59,719 nucleotides of DNA from Salinimicrobium profundisediminis (GTDB lineage: Bacteria; Bacteroidota; Bacteroidia; Flavobacteriales; Flavobacteriaceae). A program made the position numbers and the translations under genes. The DNA lies in NCBI RefSeq assembly GCF_026241755.1, contig NZ_JAPJDA010000024.1, positions 1 through 59,719 of the forward strand, written 5' to 3'. The notes beneath the pieces were generated by a model, which did not search any database, was not told the DNA's origin, and was given only the letters and a program-made list of their open reading frames with translations. This document shows positions 23,989 through 34,288 of this stretch, one piece after another (position 1 is the first letter of the stretch; each line of letters begins with the position of its first letter).

Positions 23989-26900
23989 TTATTTGGTTCC
24001 TAAGTAGATATATCCCTGTATTGGTTCAAGTCCACTTTGTTTTATCTCAACAATGTAATAGTAAGTTCCTGCAGGTAATTGATCTCCGGTTATAGAGTTA
24101 CTTGAACTTCCATCCCAGCCATCAGTATAATTACTTGATTTATAAACTTTATTCCCCCAGCGGTTAAAGATTTGAACAGCATAAGTGAAGCCACAGTCAA
24201 TACCTTTCCCTACTTCAAATTTGTCATTAATGTTATCTCCGTTTGGAGTTACAGTTTTGGAAATGCTGTTTCGCACATCTTCTATTTCACAGGGAAGAAC
24301 AATACAGTCATCGTTAATGCTAACCTGTACAGTTGTAGTTGCAGTACAGCCACCTTCGTTGATCACATAATCAAAGCTGTATAATCCCACCTGAAGTAGG
24401 CCCGGATCTATTGTTCCATTTTGTAGTGCACCTGTTTGATTGCTGTCTACCCAGGTTCCGTTCTCGTTGTATTCTCCTATTAAAAGATCAGAGAGTTCAA
24501 AAATGACATCTTCAGTACAAAGGTCTGCAGTGGTAGTTTCAATTACAGTTGAAGTTGGATTTACATTAATAGTTTGTGTAAACACCGCCTCATTCCCTGC
24601 ACAGTCAGATGCGAACCAGGTTCTGGTGATTACAGAGCTTCCGTTTTCCCCGTCGGTTGTACTCTCATCAAACTCCACAGTAACCTCAGGAGAGCAATTA
24701 TCGGTAAAAGTTAACTCTGGTGTTGCGGGGATTTCCTCACAGCTAATGTTGATCACTTCCTGAAGTTCGTTCGCCAATGTTGGTGCCGTATTATCTTCTA
24801 CGGAAATGATCTGCGTATGGGAAATAGCATTTCCATTATTATCAGTCGCAGTCCAGGTTCTGGTTAAAATATATTCTGAAGCACAATCTGAAGCGACCAT
24901 TTCTTCGGAAAATTTCACGTTCACCCCGCAGGCATCGGTCGCAGTTAAAGTAGCTGCTGCCGGAACCTCATTACATTCTACAGTTGCATCTGAAGGTAAA
25001 GCTGAAGCCCATACCGGTGCTTCATTGTCAGTTACAGTCACGGTAAAGCTGCAGGTAGCAGTGTTTCCTGAAGCATCTTCTACCTGAAAAGTCACAGTGG
25101 TAGTTCCCACAGGGAAAACTTCTCCTGACACCGGACCTGCAATCTGGGTAACAGTCACCTCACCTGAATTGTCAGAACCTTCCGGAGTTGAGAATTCTAC
25201 CACAGCGCCACAGATGGCAGCATGAACATTTACATTGATAGGAGCAGGGCACTCAAGCGTTGGATCTTCATCATCTGTAATGGTCACGGTAAAGCTACAG
25301 GTAGCAGTATTTCCTGCACCGTCAGTCACTACAAAAGTGTTTGTTGTAGTCCCAAGAGGGAACTCAGCACCAGAAGGAAGTCCTGCAGTTTGTTCAACAG
25401 TAAAGGAACAGTTATCAGAAGCTACCGGTGCGTCATAACTCACTACAGCAGTAGTTCCATTCTCACCTACGGTGTCAAAAATGTCATTTGTGCAGGAGAT
25501 TTCAGGAGCAATGTTGTCAACCACGGTTACGGTGAAAGTAGTGGTTACTTCATTTCCTGAAGCATCGGTCGCAGTGTAAGTCACTGTAGTTTCCCCTAGC
25601 GGGAATTCACTTCCTGAAGCTAATCCTTCAGTTAAAGTTACTTCCACACCTTCGCAATTATCAGTTGCAGTCGGTAGTTCATATTCCACAGTTGCTGAAC
25701 AAGAATCAACATCTACATTCTGAGTAATGTTTGATACTGAAGTGATTGTTGGAGCTTCATTATCAGTTACAGTTACGTCAAAACTACAAGTTGCAGTGTT
25801 TCCTGAAGCATCTTCTACCTGGAAGGTCACAGTAGTAGTTCCAACTGGGAAAACAGCACCAGATACCTGACCTGCAATCTGGGTCACAGTCACCTCACCT
25901 GAATTATCAAAACCTTCCGGAGTTAAAAATTCTACCACAGCGCCACAAATTCCTGCATCAACATTTACGTCGATGTTATTAGGACAAGTGAGTGTTGGAT
26001 TCTCATCATCAGTAATAGTTACATCAAAGCTACAGGTAGCAGTGTTTCCTGCACCGTCGGTCACAACAAATGTATTTGTTGTAGTTCCAAGCGGGAACGC
26101 ACTTCCTGAAGCCAAACCTGCTGTTTGTTCAACTGTGAAAGAGCAATTATCAGAAGCTACAGGTGCGTCGTAAGTCACAACGGCAGTAGTTCCGTTTTCA
26201 CCTACAGTCTCAAAAATGTCATTTACACAGGTGATTTCAGGAGCAATGTTGTCAACCACAGTTACAGTAAAAGTGGTGGTAACAGTATTTCCTGAAGCAT
26301 CGGTTGCAGTGTAAGTCACGGTAGTTTCTCCAAGCGGGAATTCACTTCCTGAAGCTAAACCTTCAGTTAAAGTTACTTTCACACCTTCACAATTATCAGT
26401 TGCAGTCGGTAGTTCGTATTCCACAGTTGCAGAACAAGAATCCACATCTACATTCTGAGTAATGTTGGCCACTGAAGTAATTTCAGGAGCTTCGTTATCT
26501 TTTACAGTCACATCAAAGCTACAGGTTGCTTTGTTTCCTGAAGCGTCTTCCACCTGGAAAGTCACAGTTGTGGTTCCGACAGGGAAAACAGAACCAGACA
26601 GCGGACCTGCAATCTGAGTTACAGTCACGTCTCCTGAATTGTCAAAACCTTCCGGGGTTGAGAATTCTACCACAGCGCCACAAATACCGGCATCAACATT
26701 TACATTGATAGGAGCAGGGCACTCAAGCGTTGGATCCTCATCATCAGTAATGGTCACGGTAAAGCTACAGGTAGCGGTATTTCCTGCAGCATCGGTCACA
26801 ACAAAAGTGTTTGTTGTAGTTCCAAGTGGGAATTCAGAACCAGAAGCCAAACCTGCTGTTTGTTCCACAGTGTAAGAGCAATTATCAGAAGCAATAGGAG

Positions 26901-29900
26901 CGTCGTAAGTCACCACGGTAGTAGTTCCATTCTCGCCTACAGTCTCAAAAATGTCATTTGTGCAAGAGATTTCTGGAACGACATTATCAACCACAGTTAC
27001 AGTGAAAGTGGTAGTAACTTTATTTCCTGAAGCATCAGTTGCGGTATAAGTCACAGTGGTTTCGCCAAGAGGAAAAGTTTCTCCAGAAGCTAAACCTTCA
27101 GTTAAGGTAACCTCAACTCCTTCACAGTTATCAGTTGCAGTTGGTAGTTCGTATTCAACAGTAGCAGAACATGAATCCACATCTACATTCTCAGTAATGT
27201 TGGCCACTGAAGTAATTTCAGGAGCTTCGTTATCTTTTACAGTCACATCAAAGCTACAAGTTGCTTTGTTTCCTGAAGCGTCTTCCACCTGGAAAGTCAC
27301 AGTTGTAGTTCCGACAGGGAAAGTTTCTCCTGACATCGGACCAGCGATTTGAGTTACAGTCACGTCTCCTGAATTATCAAAACCTTCGGGAGTTGAGAAT
27401 TCCACCACAGCGCCACAGATTCCAGCATCAACATTTACGTTGATTGGAGCAGGGCACTCAAGCGTCGGATCTTCATCATCGGTGATGGTTACGGTAAAGC
27501 TACAGGTAGCAGTATTTCCGGCACCATCAGTCACAACAAAAGTATTTGTTGTAGTTCCAAGCGGGAATTCACTTCCTGAAGCTAAACCAGCGGTTTGTTC
27601 AACTGTGAAGGAACAATTATCTGAAGCAACAGGCGCATCGTAAGTAACCACGGCAGTAGTTCCATTTTCTCCTACGGTGTCAAAAATGTCATTTGTGCAG
27701 GAGATTTCCGGAGCGACATTATCAACCACAGTTACAGTGAAAGTGGTAGTAACTTTATTTCCTGAAGCATCGGTTGCGGTATAAGTCACAGTGGTTTCGC
27801 CAAGAGGAAAAGTTTCTCCAGAAGCTAAACCTTCAGTTAAAGTTACTTCCACACCTTCGCAATTATCAGTTGCAGTTGGTAGTTCGTATTCCACAGTTGC
27901 GGAACAGGAATCTACATCAACATTCTGAGTGATGTTGGCAACTGAAGTTATTTCAGGTGCCTCATTATCATTTACGGTTACATCAAAGCTGCAGGTAGCA
28001 GTGTTTCCTGAAGCATCCTCGACCTGGAAAGTCACCGTGGTAGTGCCCACAGAGAAAGTTTCTCCTGACACCGGACCTGCAATCTGGGTCACAGTCACCT
28101 CACCTGAGTTATCAAAACCTTCCGGAGTTGTAAATTCTACCACCGCGCCGCAAATTCCTGCATCAACATTTACATTGATAGGAGCAGGGCACTCAAGCGT
28201 TGGATCTTCATCATCGGTAATGGTCACGGTAAAGCTACAGGTAGCAGTATTTCCGGCACCATCAGTCACAACAAAAGTATTTGTTGTAGTTCCAAGCGGG
28301 AATTCAGATCCTGAAGCTAATCCTGCAGTTTGTTCAACAGTGAACTCACAGTTATCAGAAGCAACAGGAGCGTCGTAAGTCACCACGGCAGTTGTTCCGT
28401 TCTCGCCTACAGTGTCAAAAATGTCATTTACACAGGTAATTTCCGGAGCGATGTTGTCAACTACAGTCACAGTGAAAGTAGTAGTCACTTCGTTTCCTGA
28501 AGCATCAGTAGCAGTGTAAGTCACTTTAGTTTCACCTAATGGGAATTCAGAGCCAGAAGCTAAACCTTCAGTTAAAGTAACTTCAAATCCTTCGCAATTA
28601 TCAGTTGCAGTCGGTAGTTCGTATTCTACAATTGCAGAGCAGGAATCCACATCTACATTCTGAGTGATGTTAGCTACTGAAGTAATTTCAGGAGCTTCAT
28701 TATCAGTTACAGTTACATCAAAACTACAGGTAGCAGTGTTGCTCGAAGCATCTTTGACCTGGAAAGTCACAGTGGTAGTCCCAACAGGGAAAACAGTACC
28801 AGACACCGGACCTGCAATCTGGGTCACAGTCACCTCACCTGAGTTATCAAAACCTTCCGGAGTGGTGAATTCAACCATAGCGCCACAGATTCCAGCATCA
28901 ACATTTACGTTAATTGGAGCAGGACACTCAAGGCTTGGATCTTCATCATCAGTGATCACTACATCAAAGCTACAGGTAGCGGTGTTTCCGGCAGCATCGG
29001 TCACTACAAAAGTGTTGGTAGTGGTTCCTAATTGGAACTCACTTCCTGAAGCTAAACCTGCTGTTTGTTCAACTGTGAAGGAACAATTATCTGAAGCTAC
29101 CGGTGCATTGTAAGTAACAACAGCAGTAGTTCCGTTCACACCTACAGTGTCAAAAATGTCATTTGTACAGGAGATTTCAGGAGCGATGTTGTCAACTACA
29201 GTCACAGTAAATGTAGTGGTTACTTCGTTTCCTGAAGCATCGGTTGCAGTGTAAGTCACGGTAGTTTCTCCAAGCGGGAATTCAGATCCTGAAGCTAATC
29301 CTTCAGTTAAAGTAACTTCCACACCTTCACAATTATCAGTTGCAGTCGGTAGTTCGTATTCCACAGTTGCAGAACAGGAATCTTCATCTACATTCTGAGT
29401 GATGTTTGCCACTGAAGTAATTTCAGGAGCTTCATTATCAGTTACAGTTACGTCAAAACTACAGGTAGCAGTGTTTCCAGAAGCGTCTTCCACCTGGAAA
29501 GTCACGGTTGTAGTTCCCACAGGGAAAACAGAACCAGAAACCGGACCTGCGATCTGGGTAACAGTTACGTCACCAGAATTATCAAAACCTTCCGGAGTTG
29601 TAAATTCTACCACAGCGCCACAAATACCTGCATCAACATTTACATTGATAGGAGAAGGACACTCAAGCGTCGGATCTTCATCATCGGTGATCACTACATC
29701 AAAGCTACAGGTAGCAGTGTTTCCTGCACCGTCAGTCACAACAAATGTATTTGTTGTAGTTCCAAGCGGGAACGCACTTCCTGAAGCTAAACCTGCTGTT
29801 TGTTCAACTGTGAAGGAACAATTATCTGAAGCCACAGGCGCATCGTAAGTCACAACAGCAGTTGTAGAGCCTGAAGCTACAGTGTCAAAAATGTCATTTG

Positions 29901-32900
29901 TACAAACAATTTCCGGAGCGATGTTGTCAACTACAGTCACAGTGAAAGTAGTAGTCACTTCATTTCCTGAAGCATCGGTCGCAGTGTAAGTCACTTTAGT
30001 TTCACCCAGTGGGAATTCAGATCCTGAAGCTAATCCTTCAGTTAAAGTAACTTCCACACCTTCGCAATTATCAGTGGCAGTCGGTAGTTCGTATTCCACA
30101 GTAGCTGAACAGGAATCTACATCAACATTCTGAGTGATATTTGCAACTGAAGTAATTTCAGGAGCTTCGTTATCTTTTACAGTCACATCAAAGCTACAGG
30201 TAGCAGTGTTTCCTGAAGCATCTTCCACCTGGAAAGTCACAGTTGTGGTTCCCACTGGGAAAGTTTCTCCTGACACCGGACCAGCGATCTGGGTTACAGT
30301 CACGGCTCCTGAGTTGTCAAAACCTTCCGGAGTTTCAAATTCTACAACAGCACCACAAATTCCTGCATCAACATTTACGTTGATTGGAGCAGGGCACTCA
30401 AGGGTTGGATCTTCATCATCGGTGATGGTTACGGTAAAGCTACAGGTAGCAGTATTCCCGGCACCATCAGTCACAACAAAAGTATTGGTTGTTGTTCCAA
30501 GCGGGAACTCAGAACCTGAAGCTAAACCTGCTGTTTGTTCAACTGTGAAAGAGCAATTATCTGAAGTAACAGGCGCATCGTAAGTAACCACGGCAGTAGT
30601 TCCATTTTCTCCTACGGTGTCAAAAATGTCATTTGTACATGTGATTTCGGGAGCGATAGTGTCTTCAATAATCACTTTTTGAATTGCAGTGGTTTTGTTT
30701 CCACTTTTATCTGTGAAGGTCCAGGTTATACTATGTATTCCCTGTTCAGTGTAAGAAACAGGATCTGTTGTGGTTGCAGTAAGGTCCCCGTCGCAATTAT
30801 CGGTAGTCACGGGAGCTTCAACATCGGCAGCACATTGTGCAGTCACGTCCTGTAGGCTTATGGCTTCAGGCGCAGTAGTGTCTTCGACCTTAATGACCTG
30901 TTGTACTTCAACGCTTCCGCATTCAGAAGTTATTCTGAAGGTCCTTGTAATAACAGTGGGTAAAGTACTTTCAGGATTGTCAAAATATTCAACTTTTTGG
31001 ATATCTTTTTCCGAAGTAATTGTACCGCCAAGGCTTTCAAAAACATTTTGCGTTATTGCAGTCAGCTGAGTGGAATATCCGGGAATTGTGGAGCTTTCAA
31101 ATTCAGTTCCGCAGCCTTCAATCTCTATATTGGAGGGTGGAGTTGCTTCAGGTTTACCGGTAACACTTACAGAAATTGTGGTTTTGTTAGGGCTTATACA
31201 GCTTAAAGATTCCCCTTCGGCTACGTAATAGGTAAATTCTCCTGCTTCTAAAGTAGATGGAGTGATAGAGCTTTGAGGCTCACCATCTTCCGAAGTATAA
31301 TAGAAGAGCAAATAATTAGATTTACTTGGCGTGGCAGTGAGCGCAACCGCTTCTTCGTTAATACAATAGGAGATATCTTCGGCTGCAGGGATTGAAGTTA
31401 TTTCGTCAATGGTAATACTGAAGGGAATGTAACAGGAATTTGAGCCTTTTAAAATGGCGTAATATTCTGTAGTTCCAGCAGTAGCAGGGAAATTTCCTGT
31501 AATTTGAGTAGAGCCTGAAGTTACAGGATAGCTATCGTAAAACCTGCTGCCCTGAGGGAAATACGACTGAATATCACTCACCGAAAATCCGCTTTGGGTA
31601 TCGCAGGTTGAGAAACTCAGCTCGTCGGGGGTCGCCTGACAGTTATTCTGAATGAAATTTGATGCATCAATGTCGATAAGCAACGGACTGGTAATGGGTT
31701 GCATTTCACAGGTGCCGTTGTTCTGGTACCCCTGAATTAGGCCTTTATCTGTGAAGGTGGCACCCGTAATTGCCCCTTTTCCACTTAAAGTGCCTGTAAA
31801 AGGAATCTGGAATTGATGCCCGCAGCTGGAGTTTTTCAGAATGGCACAATCTTCAGTAACCTTAAAATTGAGGTTTAGGTTCCCCAGGATGTTACTCCTG
31901 TCGGCTGGAAGTTGAAGCGTACCAATACTCCATATTATAGAACCATTTGCCCCAAGTGACGGGTCATAGGTTACATTGTTGGGAGACGGAACCTGCCCGT
32001 TAAAATGGGTTTCGTTGCCCACATATTCCAGGTTGAAAGGTACCGGAATGATGATTTTCGCATTTTCAATTTCTTCGGAACCCTTGTTGTAAAGGTCTAT
32101 ATTATAAGTAATTTCTTCACCAGGTACTGCAGTTGTTTGGCCAATAGAGGTAACAGCTTCAAAATCGGGCGTGTAAGCGTCTACAGACATCGCCATGTTA
32201 AGAATGATGTAAGTGTCTTGTGTAGAACCATAACGGAAAGTAGTCGAAGTCTGGTTGTTTCCAATCACCTGGTTGTTCTGGTTGTCGATATTAAACATGC
32301 TGATGTCAACACCGGTATTGTTCAGGCGGTTTGGATTTCTGGCACCGCTGGTTTGTATAGAAGAATTAAAGAAGTTATCGGTAGAGTTCAAACTGTGACT
32401 TAGCGACTGCCATGAATTTCCATTTCTCTTTTTTATGCTGAAGTAATCCCCGCTAATTCCTCTATCGCCTTCACCGGCCATCATCCCAAGCTTCATGTTA
32501 ATATCCCCGGCCTGGGCAGTATTAAATCCTGATACAGGAATTTCATACTGGCGGGTCGCATTGCCCTGCACATAAGCATACCCATTAAAAACAGTAACGT
32601 CCCGCAAGTTCATTTGCTGGTTCTCATAGATCACGATCATTCCCCAGCCGCCATAATAACCGGTAGAACCACCATTACCTTCAGAAACAGCCATATCGGC
32701 CACCCAGTATTCACCGGTACCTCCTGCTTTGACAATGTCGGTTACTTCGGCATAAGCGGCATACATATTATTGTCTCCCGGAACATTATAGGTAATAGCC
32801 TGTATATCTTGATAAGAAGAGCCAGGCCCCCTGAACTTTACTTTGCTTTTTTTGTAGTTTGGCACATTATCACTGGTTCTTCCGGTCCAATACAGTCCTG

Positions 32901-33258
32901 CAAAAAGTACGTTTGAGCATTCGGGACTGGCGCCATTTTCGTTAGAAAATGTAAGAGTGGCACTAGATGAATTGGAAGTATTTCCAACCTCATCGGTATC
33001 TACTTCCACCATGTAGTTGTTACTATTCATCCTCTCATTAGAGTAATCCCACAACGTCATGTTGGTATTCCCTATCATGGTAAAATCCCCCTTGATATTG
33101 TAGATCTTCCTGTTGGGAGAGTCTTCCGAAGTTGTCTGAATAAAAGGCTGTCTTACCTGGGCACTCATTTGAAGTACTGAACCAAATAAAACAAGGAACA
33201 GGGTAAAAAGGTTCCCGGGGTTTATTGCAGAAAATTGTTTTGCGTATTTTTGTTTCAT
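23989..33258 (-). CDS. Giant HYR-repeat adhesin with type B T9SS sorting domain
   Basis: A 3089-residue surface protein. Order: signal peptide ending MSAQ; N-terminal domain to about residue 360 found in large Bacteroidota surface proteins; a DUF11-like repeat; an Ig/PKD-like region with free Cys residues; one divergent HYR domain; 23 HYR domains in the super-repeat (25010-30660); two more divergent HYR domains; and a CHU_C type B sorting domain (SKTVTPNGDNINDKFEV, NRWGNKVYK, AGTYYYIVEIKQ). Each HYR unit ends in a TDNEAP or DDEDP-like acidic segment that may bind calcium. The design matches SprB-like gliding or attachment adhesins. It heads the PorP-PorE-like genes and has a small secreted protein gene just before it. 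Confidence 0.93.
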   Translation of the reverse strand: MKQKYAKQFSAINPGNLFTLFLVLFGSVLQMSAQVRQPFIQTTSEDSPNRKIYNIKGDFTMIGNTNMTLWDYSNERMNSNNYMVEVDTDEVGNTSNSSSATLTFSNENGASPECSNVLFAGLYWTGRTSDNVPNYKKSKVKFRGPGSSYQDIQAITYNVPGDNNMYAAYAEVTDIVKAGGTGEYWVADMAVSEGNGGSTGYYGGWGMIVIYENQQMNLRDVTVFNGYAYVQGNATRQYEIPVSGFNTAQAGDINMKLGMMAGEGDRGISGDYFSIKKRNGNSWQSLSHSLNSTDNFFNSSIQTSGARNPNRLNNTGVDISMFNIDNQNNQVIGNNQTSTTFRYGSTQDTYIILNMAMSVDAYTPDFEAVTSIGQTTAVPGEEITYNIDLYNKGSEEIENAKIIIPVPFNLEYVGNETHFNGQVPSPNNVTYDPSLGANGSIIWSIGTLQLPADRSNILGNLNLNFKVTEDCAILKNSSCGHQFQIPFTGTLSGKGAITGATFTDKGLIQGYQNNGTCEMQPITSPLLIDIDASNFIQNNCQATPDELSFSTCDTQSGFSVSDIQSYFPQGSRFYDSYPVTSGSTQITGNFPATAGTTEYYAILKGSNSCYIPFSITIDEITSIPAAEDISYCINEEAVALTATPSKSNYLLFYYTSEDGEPQSSITPSTLEAGEFTYYVAEGESLSCISPNKTTISVSVTGKPEATPPSNIEIEGCGTEFESSTIPGYSTQLTAITQNVFESLGGTITSEKDIQKVEYFDNPESTLPTVITRTFRITSECGSVEVQQVIKVEDTTAPEAISLQDVTAQCAADVEAPVTTDNCDGDLTATTTDPVSYTEQGIHSITWTFTDKSGNKTTAIQKVIIEDTIAPEITCTNDIFDTVGENGTTAVVTYDAPVTSDNCSFTVEQTAGLASGSEFPLGTTTNTFVVTDGAGNTATCSFTVTITDDEDPTLECPAPINVNVDAGICGAVVEFETPEGFDNSGAVTVTQIAGPVSGETFPVGTTTVTFQVEDASGNTATCSFDVTVKDNEAPEITSVANITQNVDVDSCSATVEYELPTATDNCEGVEVTLTEGLASGSEFPLGETKVTYTATDASGNEVTTTFTVTVVDNIAPEIVCTNDIFDTVASGSTTAVVTYDAPVASDNCSFTVEQTAGLASGSAFPLGTTTNTFVVTDGAGNTATCSFDVVITDDEDPTLECPSPINVNVDAGICGAVVEFTTPEGFDNSGDVTVTQIAGPVSGSVFPVGTTTVTFQVEDASGNTATCSFDVTVTDNEAPEITSVANITQNVDEDSCSATVEYELPTATDNCEGVEVTLTEGLASGSEFPLGETTVTYTATDASGNEVTTTFTVTVVDNIAPEISCTNDIFDTVGVNGTTAVVTYNAPVASDNCSFTVEQTAGLASGSEFQLGTTTNTFVVTDAAGNTATCSFDVVITDDEDPSLECPAPINVNVDAGICGAMVEFTTPEGFDNSGEVTVTQIAGPVSGTVFPVGTTTVTFQVKDASSNTATCSFDVTVTDNEAPEITSVANITQNVDVDSCSAIVEYELPTATDNCEGFEVTLTEGLASGSEFPLGETKVTYTATDASGNEVTTTFTVTVVDNIAPEITCVNDIFDTVGENGTTAVVTYDAPVASDNCEFTVEQTAGLASGSEFPLGTTTNTFVVTDGAGNTATCSFTVTITDDEDPTLECPAPINVNVDAGICGAVVEFTTPEGFDNSGEVTVTQIAGPVSGETFSVGTTTVTFQVEDASGNTATCSFDVTVNDNEAPEITSVANITQNVDVDSCSATVEYELPTATDNCEGVEVTLTEGLASGETFPLGETTVTYTATDASGNKVTTTFTVTVVDNVAPEISCTNDIFDTVGENGTTAVVTYDAPVASDNCSFTVEQTAGLASGSEFPLGTTTNTFVVTDGAGNTATCSFTVTITDDEDPTLECPAPINVNVDAGICGAVVEFSTPEGFDNSGDVTVTQIAGPMSGETFPVGTTTVTFQVEDASGNKATCSFDVTVKDNEAPEITSVANITENVDVDSCSATVEYELPTATDNCEGVEVTLTEGLASGETFPLGETTVTYTATDASGNKVTTTFTVTVVDNVVPEISCTNDIFETVGENGTTTVVTYDAPIASDNCSYTVEQTAGLASGSEFPLGTTTNTFVVTDAAGNTATCSFTVTITDDEDPTLECPAPINVNVDAGICGAVVEFSTPEGFDNSGDVTVTQIAGPLSGSVFPVGTTTVTFQVEDASGNKATCSFDVTVKDNEAPEITSVANITQNVDVDSCSATVEYELPTATDNCEGVKVTLTEGLASGSEFPLGETTVTYTATDASGNTVTTTFTVTVVDNIAPEITCVNDIFETVGENGTTAVVTYDAPVASDNCSFTVEQTAGLASGSAFPLGTTTNTFVVTDGAGNTATCSFDVTITDDENPTLTCPNNIDVNVDAGICGAVVEFLTPEGFDNSGEVTVTQIAGQVSGAVFPVGTTTVTFQVEDASGNTATCSFDVTVTDNEAPTITSVSNITQNVDVDSCSATVEYELPTATDNCEGVEVTLTEGLASGSEFPLGETTVTYTATDASGNEVTTTFTVTVVDNIAPEISCTNDIFDTVGENGTTAVVSYDAPVASDNCSFTVEQTAGLPSGAEFPLGTTTNTFVVTDGAGNTATCSFTVTITDDEDPTLECPAPINVNVHAAICGAVVEFSTPEGSDNSGEVTVTQIAGPVSGEVFPVGTTTVTFQVEDASGNTATCSFTVTVTDNEAPVWASALPSDATVECNEVPAAATLTATDACGVNVKFSEEMVASDCASEYILTRTWTATDNNGNAISHTQIISVEDNTAPTLANELQEVINISCEEIPATPELTFTDNCSPEVTVEFDESTTDGENGSSVITRTWFASDCAGNEAVFTQTINVNPTSTVIETTTADLCTEDVIFELSDLLIGEYNENGTWVDSNQTGALQNGTIDPGLLQVGLYSFDYVINEGGCTATTTVQVSINDDCIVLPCEIEDVRNSISKTVTPNGDNINDKFEVGKGIDCGFTYAVQIFNRWGNKVYKSSNYTDGWDGSSSNSITGDQLPAGTYYYIVEIKQSGLEPIQGYIYLGTK
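25010..30660 (-). repeat. 735-bp tandem super-repeat encoding triple HYR modules
   Basis: Eight A-type (83 aa), eight B-type (81 aa) and seven C-type (81 aa) HYR domains occur in fixed order A-B-C, making a 245-codon unit. The A-module landmark CAAAAATGTC starts at 25476, 28416, 29151 and 30621, exact multiples of 735 bp, with no indel. Copies differ by scattered substitutions; the last B copy is degraded (NVNVHAAICG in place of NVNVDAGICG). Confidence 0.95.
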
Positions 33259-33286
33259 AATGCCAAATTTTGGTGCCAGCGTCGTC

Positions 33287-33793
33287 TTATTCGGGGGTTG
33301 AGATTATATACAGGACCTTCAGGTTCCCAATATTCGAGAACATGTTTTCAATCCTTGTTGTACTACATTCAAAAGTGCACTCCACAAAAACATATTCAAG
33401 GTTTTCAAAACCCTGCAGCCTGCTTAAGTCAAAAGATGCATTGAAGTCTGCTTCACTTTCTATTTTCATTTTCAAAAGCTTCACATTATTAAAACCGGGA
33501 TTGGCAGTAGAAAGCCTGTTGAAGTTGCCCGCACTTAATTCTGCTTTCACAGGAGCTTCTTCCCCTAAAATCTTGTACCCCGAACTTCCAATAAAAATGG
33601 TAGGGTTTAGGTCGTAGATCAAGCCTGAAAGCTCTTCGACATCATTTTTGCTAAACTGGCCCGAAGAGGTAACAGGTGAATTTAAGAGTTCACCAAAGTT
33701 TACTGCTGTATTTTGACTTAAGGCACTAAAAGATGCCGAAAAACAAAGGATGGTGAGTCCGATAATTTTACTAAAGGTTATATTCTTGATCAT
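33287..33793 (-). CDS. Small secreted protein heading the adhesin operon
   Basis: A 168-residue protein from the ATG at 33793 (MIKNITFSKIIGLTILCF), with signal peptide to ALSQ; a longer start 13 codons upstream has no signal-like beginning. The second half has LKMKIESEADF, LSRLQGFENLEYVFVE and MFSNIGNLKVLYI, spaced like leucine-rich repeats. No T9SS sorting domain is present. It ends 28 bases before the adhesin ATG, so it should be in the same operon and may be a periplasmic or surface partner of the adhesin. I do not recognise a named family. Confidence 0.75.
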   Translation of the reverse strand: MIKNITFSKIIGLTILCFSASFSALSQNTAVNFGELLNSPVTSSGQFSKNDVEELSGLIYDLNPTIFIGSSGYKILGEEAPVKAELSAGNFNRLSTANPGFNNVKLLKMKIESEADFNASFDLSRLQGFENLEYVFVECTFECSTTRIENMFSNIGNLKVLYIISTPE

Positions 33794-34288
33794 AGAATTG
33801 TATGTTATAATTGAAAAGAAAAAGGGAGCCATAGGTTGAAAGGAAGGAGTGAATATCTCCTGTAGGTGGTAGCCAAAGCTTGTAGGTTTTTTTTGAGGTT
33901 ATAAATAAGTTTTGAAATAGATCTGGGGGGGAGGAATCTTATTTCTGAGGTAAATGTATTTTCTAATTTCTGTTAAAAAAAGAAAATTCAAATGTTTTAG
34001 ATGTAGTGTGAGGTTTTACGGACAAACTGCACACGGACAGTAAATTATAGCAGGGATTAAGAGGGGTGTTGATTATATTTAATACTGCGTTATCTTTAAT
34101 ATAACTGTGAAATAAGTAAGAAAAATAATATTAAAAACATCTTATATTTTTAGGGGGTTATCCCATGAAATTAATGGGATGAAAGGAAAATTGAAGCCAG
34201 GTTTTAGAGTCAAATAATTCTTACAGGATTTGCCATTTTTGACCCTGTGTACTGGCGTTATAAAACCTATATTTTGTAAATTGGCAAT
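33794..34288. other. Intergenic region between the adhesin operon and pdxH
   Basis: A 495-base AT-rich stretch between divergent genes. It must hold the promoters of both, but I see no exact TAnnTTTG box for either. Visible structure: a 7-bp hairpin ATCCCAT/ATGGGAT (34160-34180) and one copy of the TGCCATTTTTG word (34231-34241). No convincing small gene. Confidence 0.5.

Noticed and set aside
25222-30583. Long plus-strand frames of up to 149 codons opposite the adhesin repeats
   Set aside because: They repeat with the same 735-bp period as the adhesin and are antisense shadows of its codon pattern.
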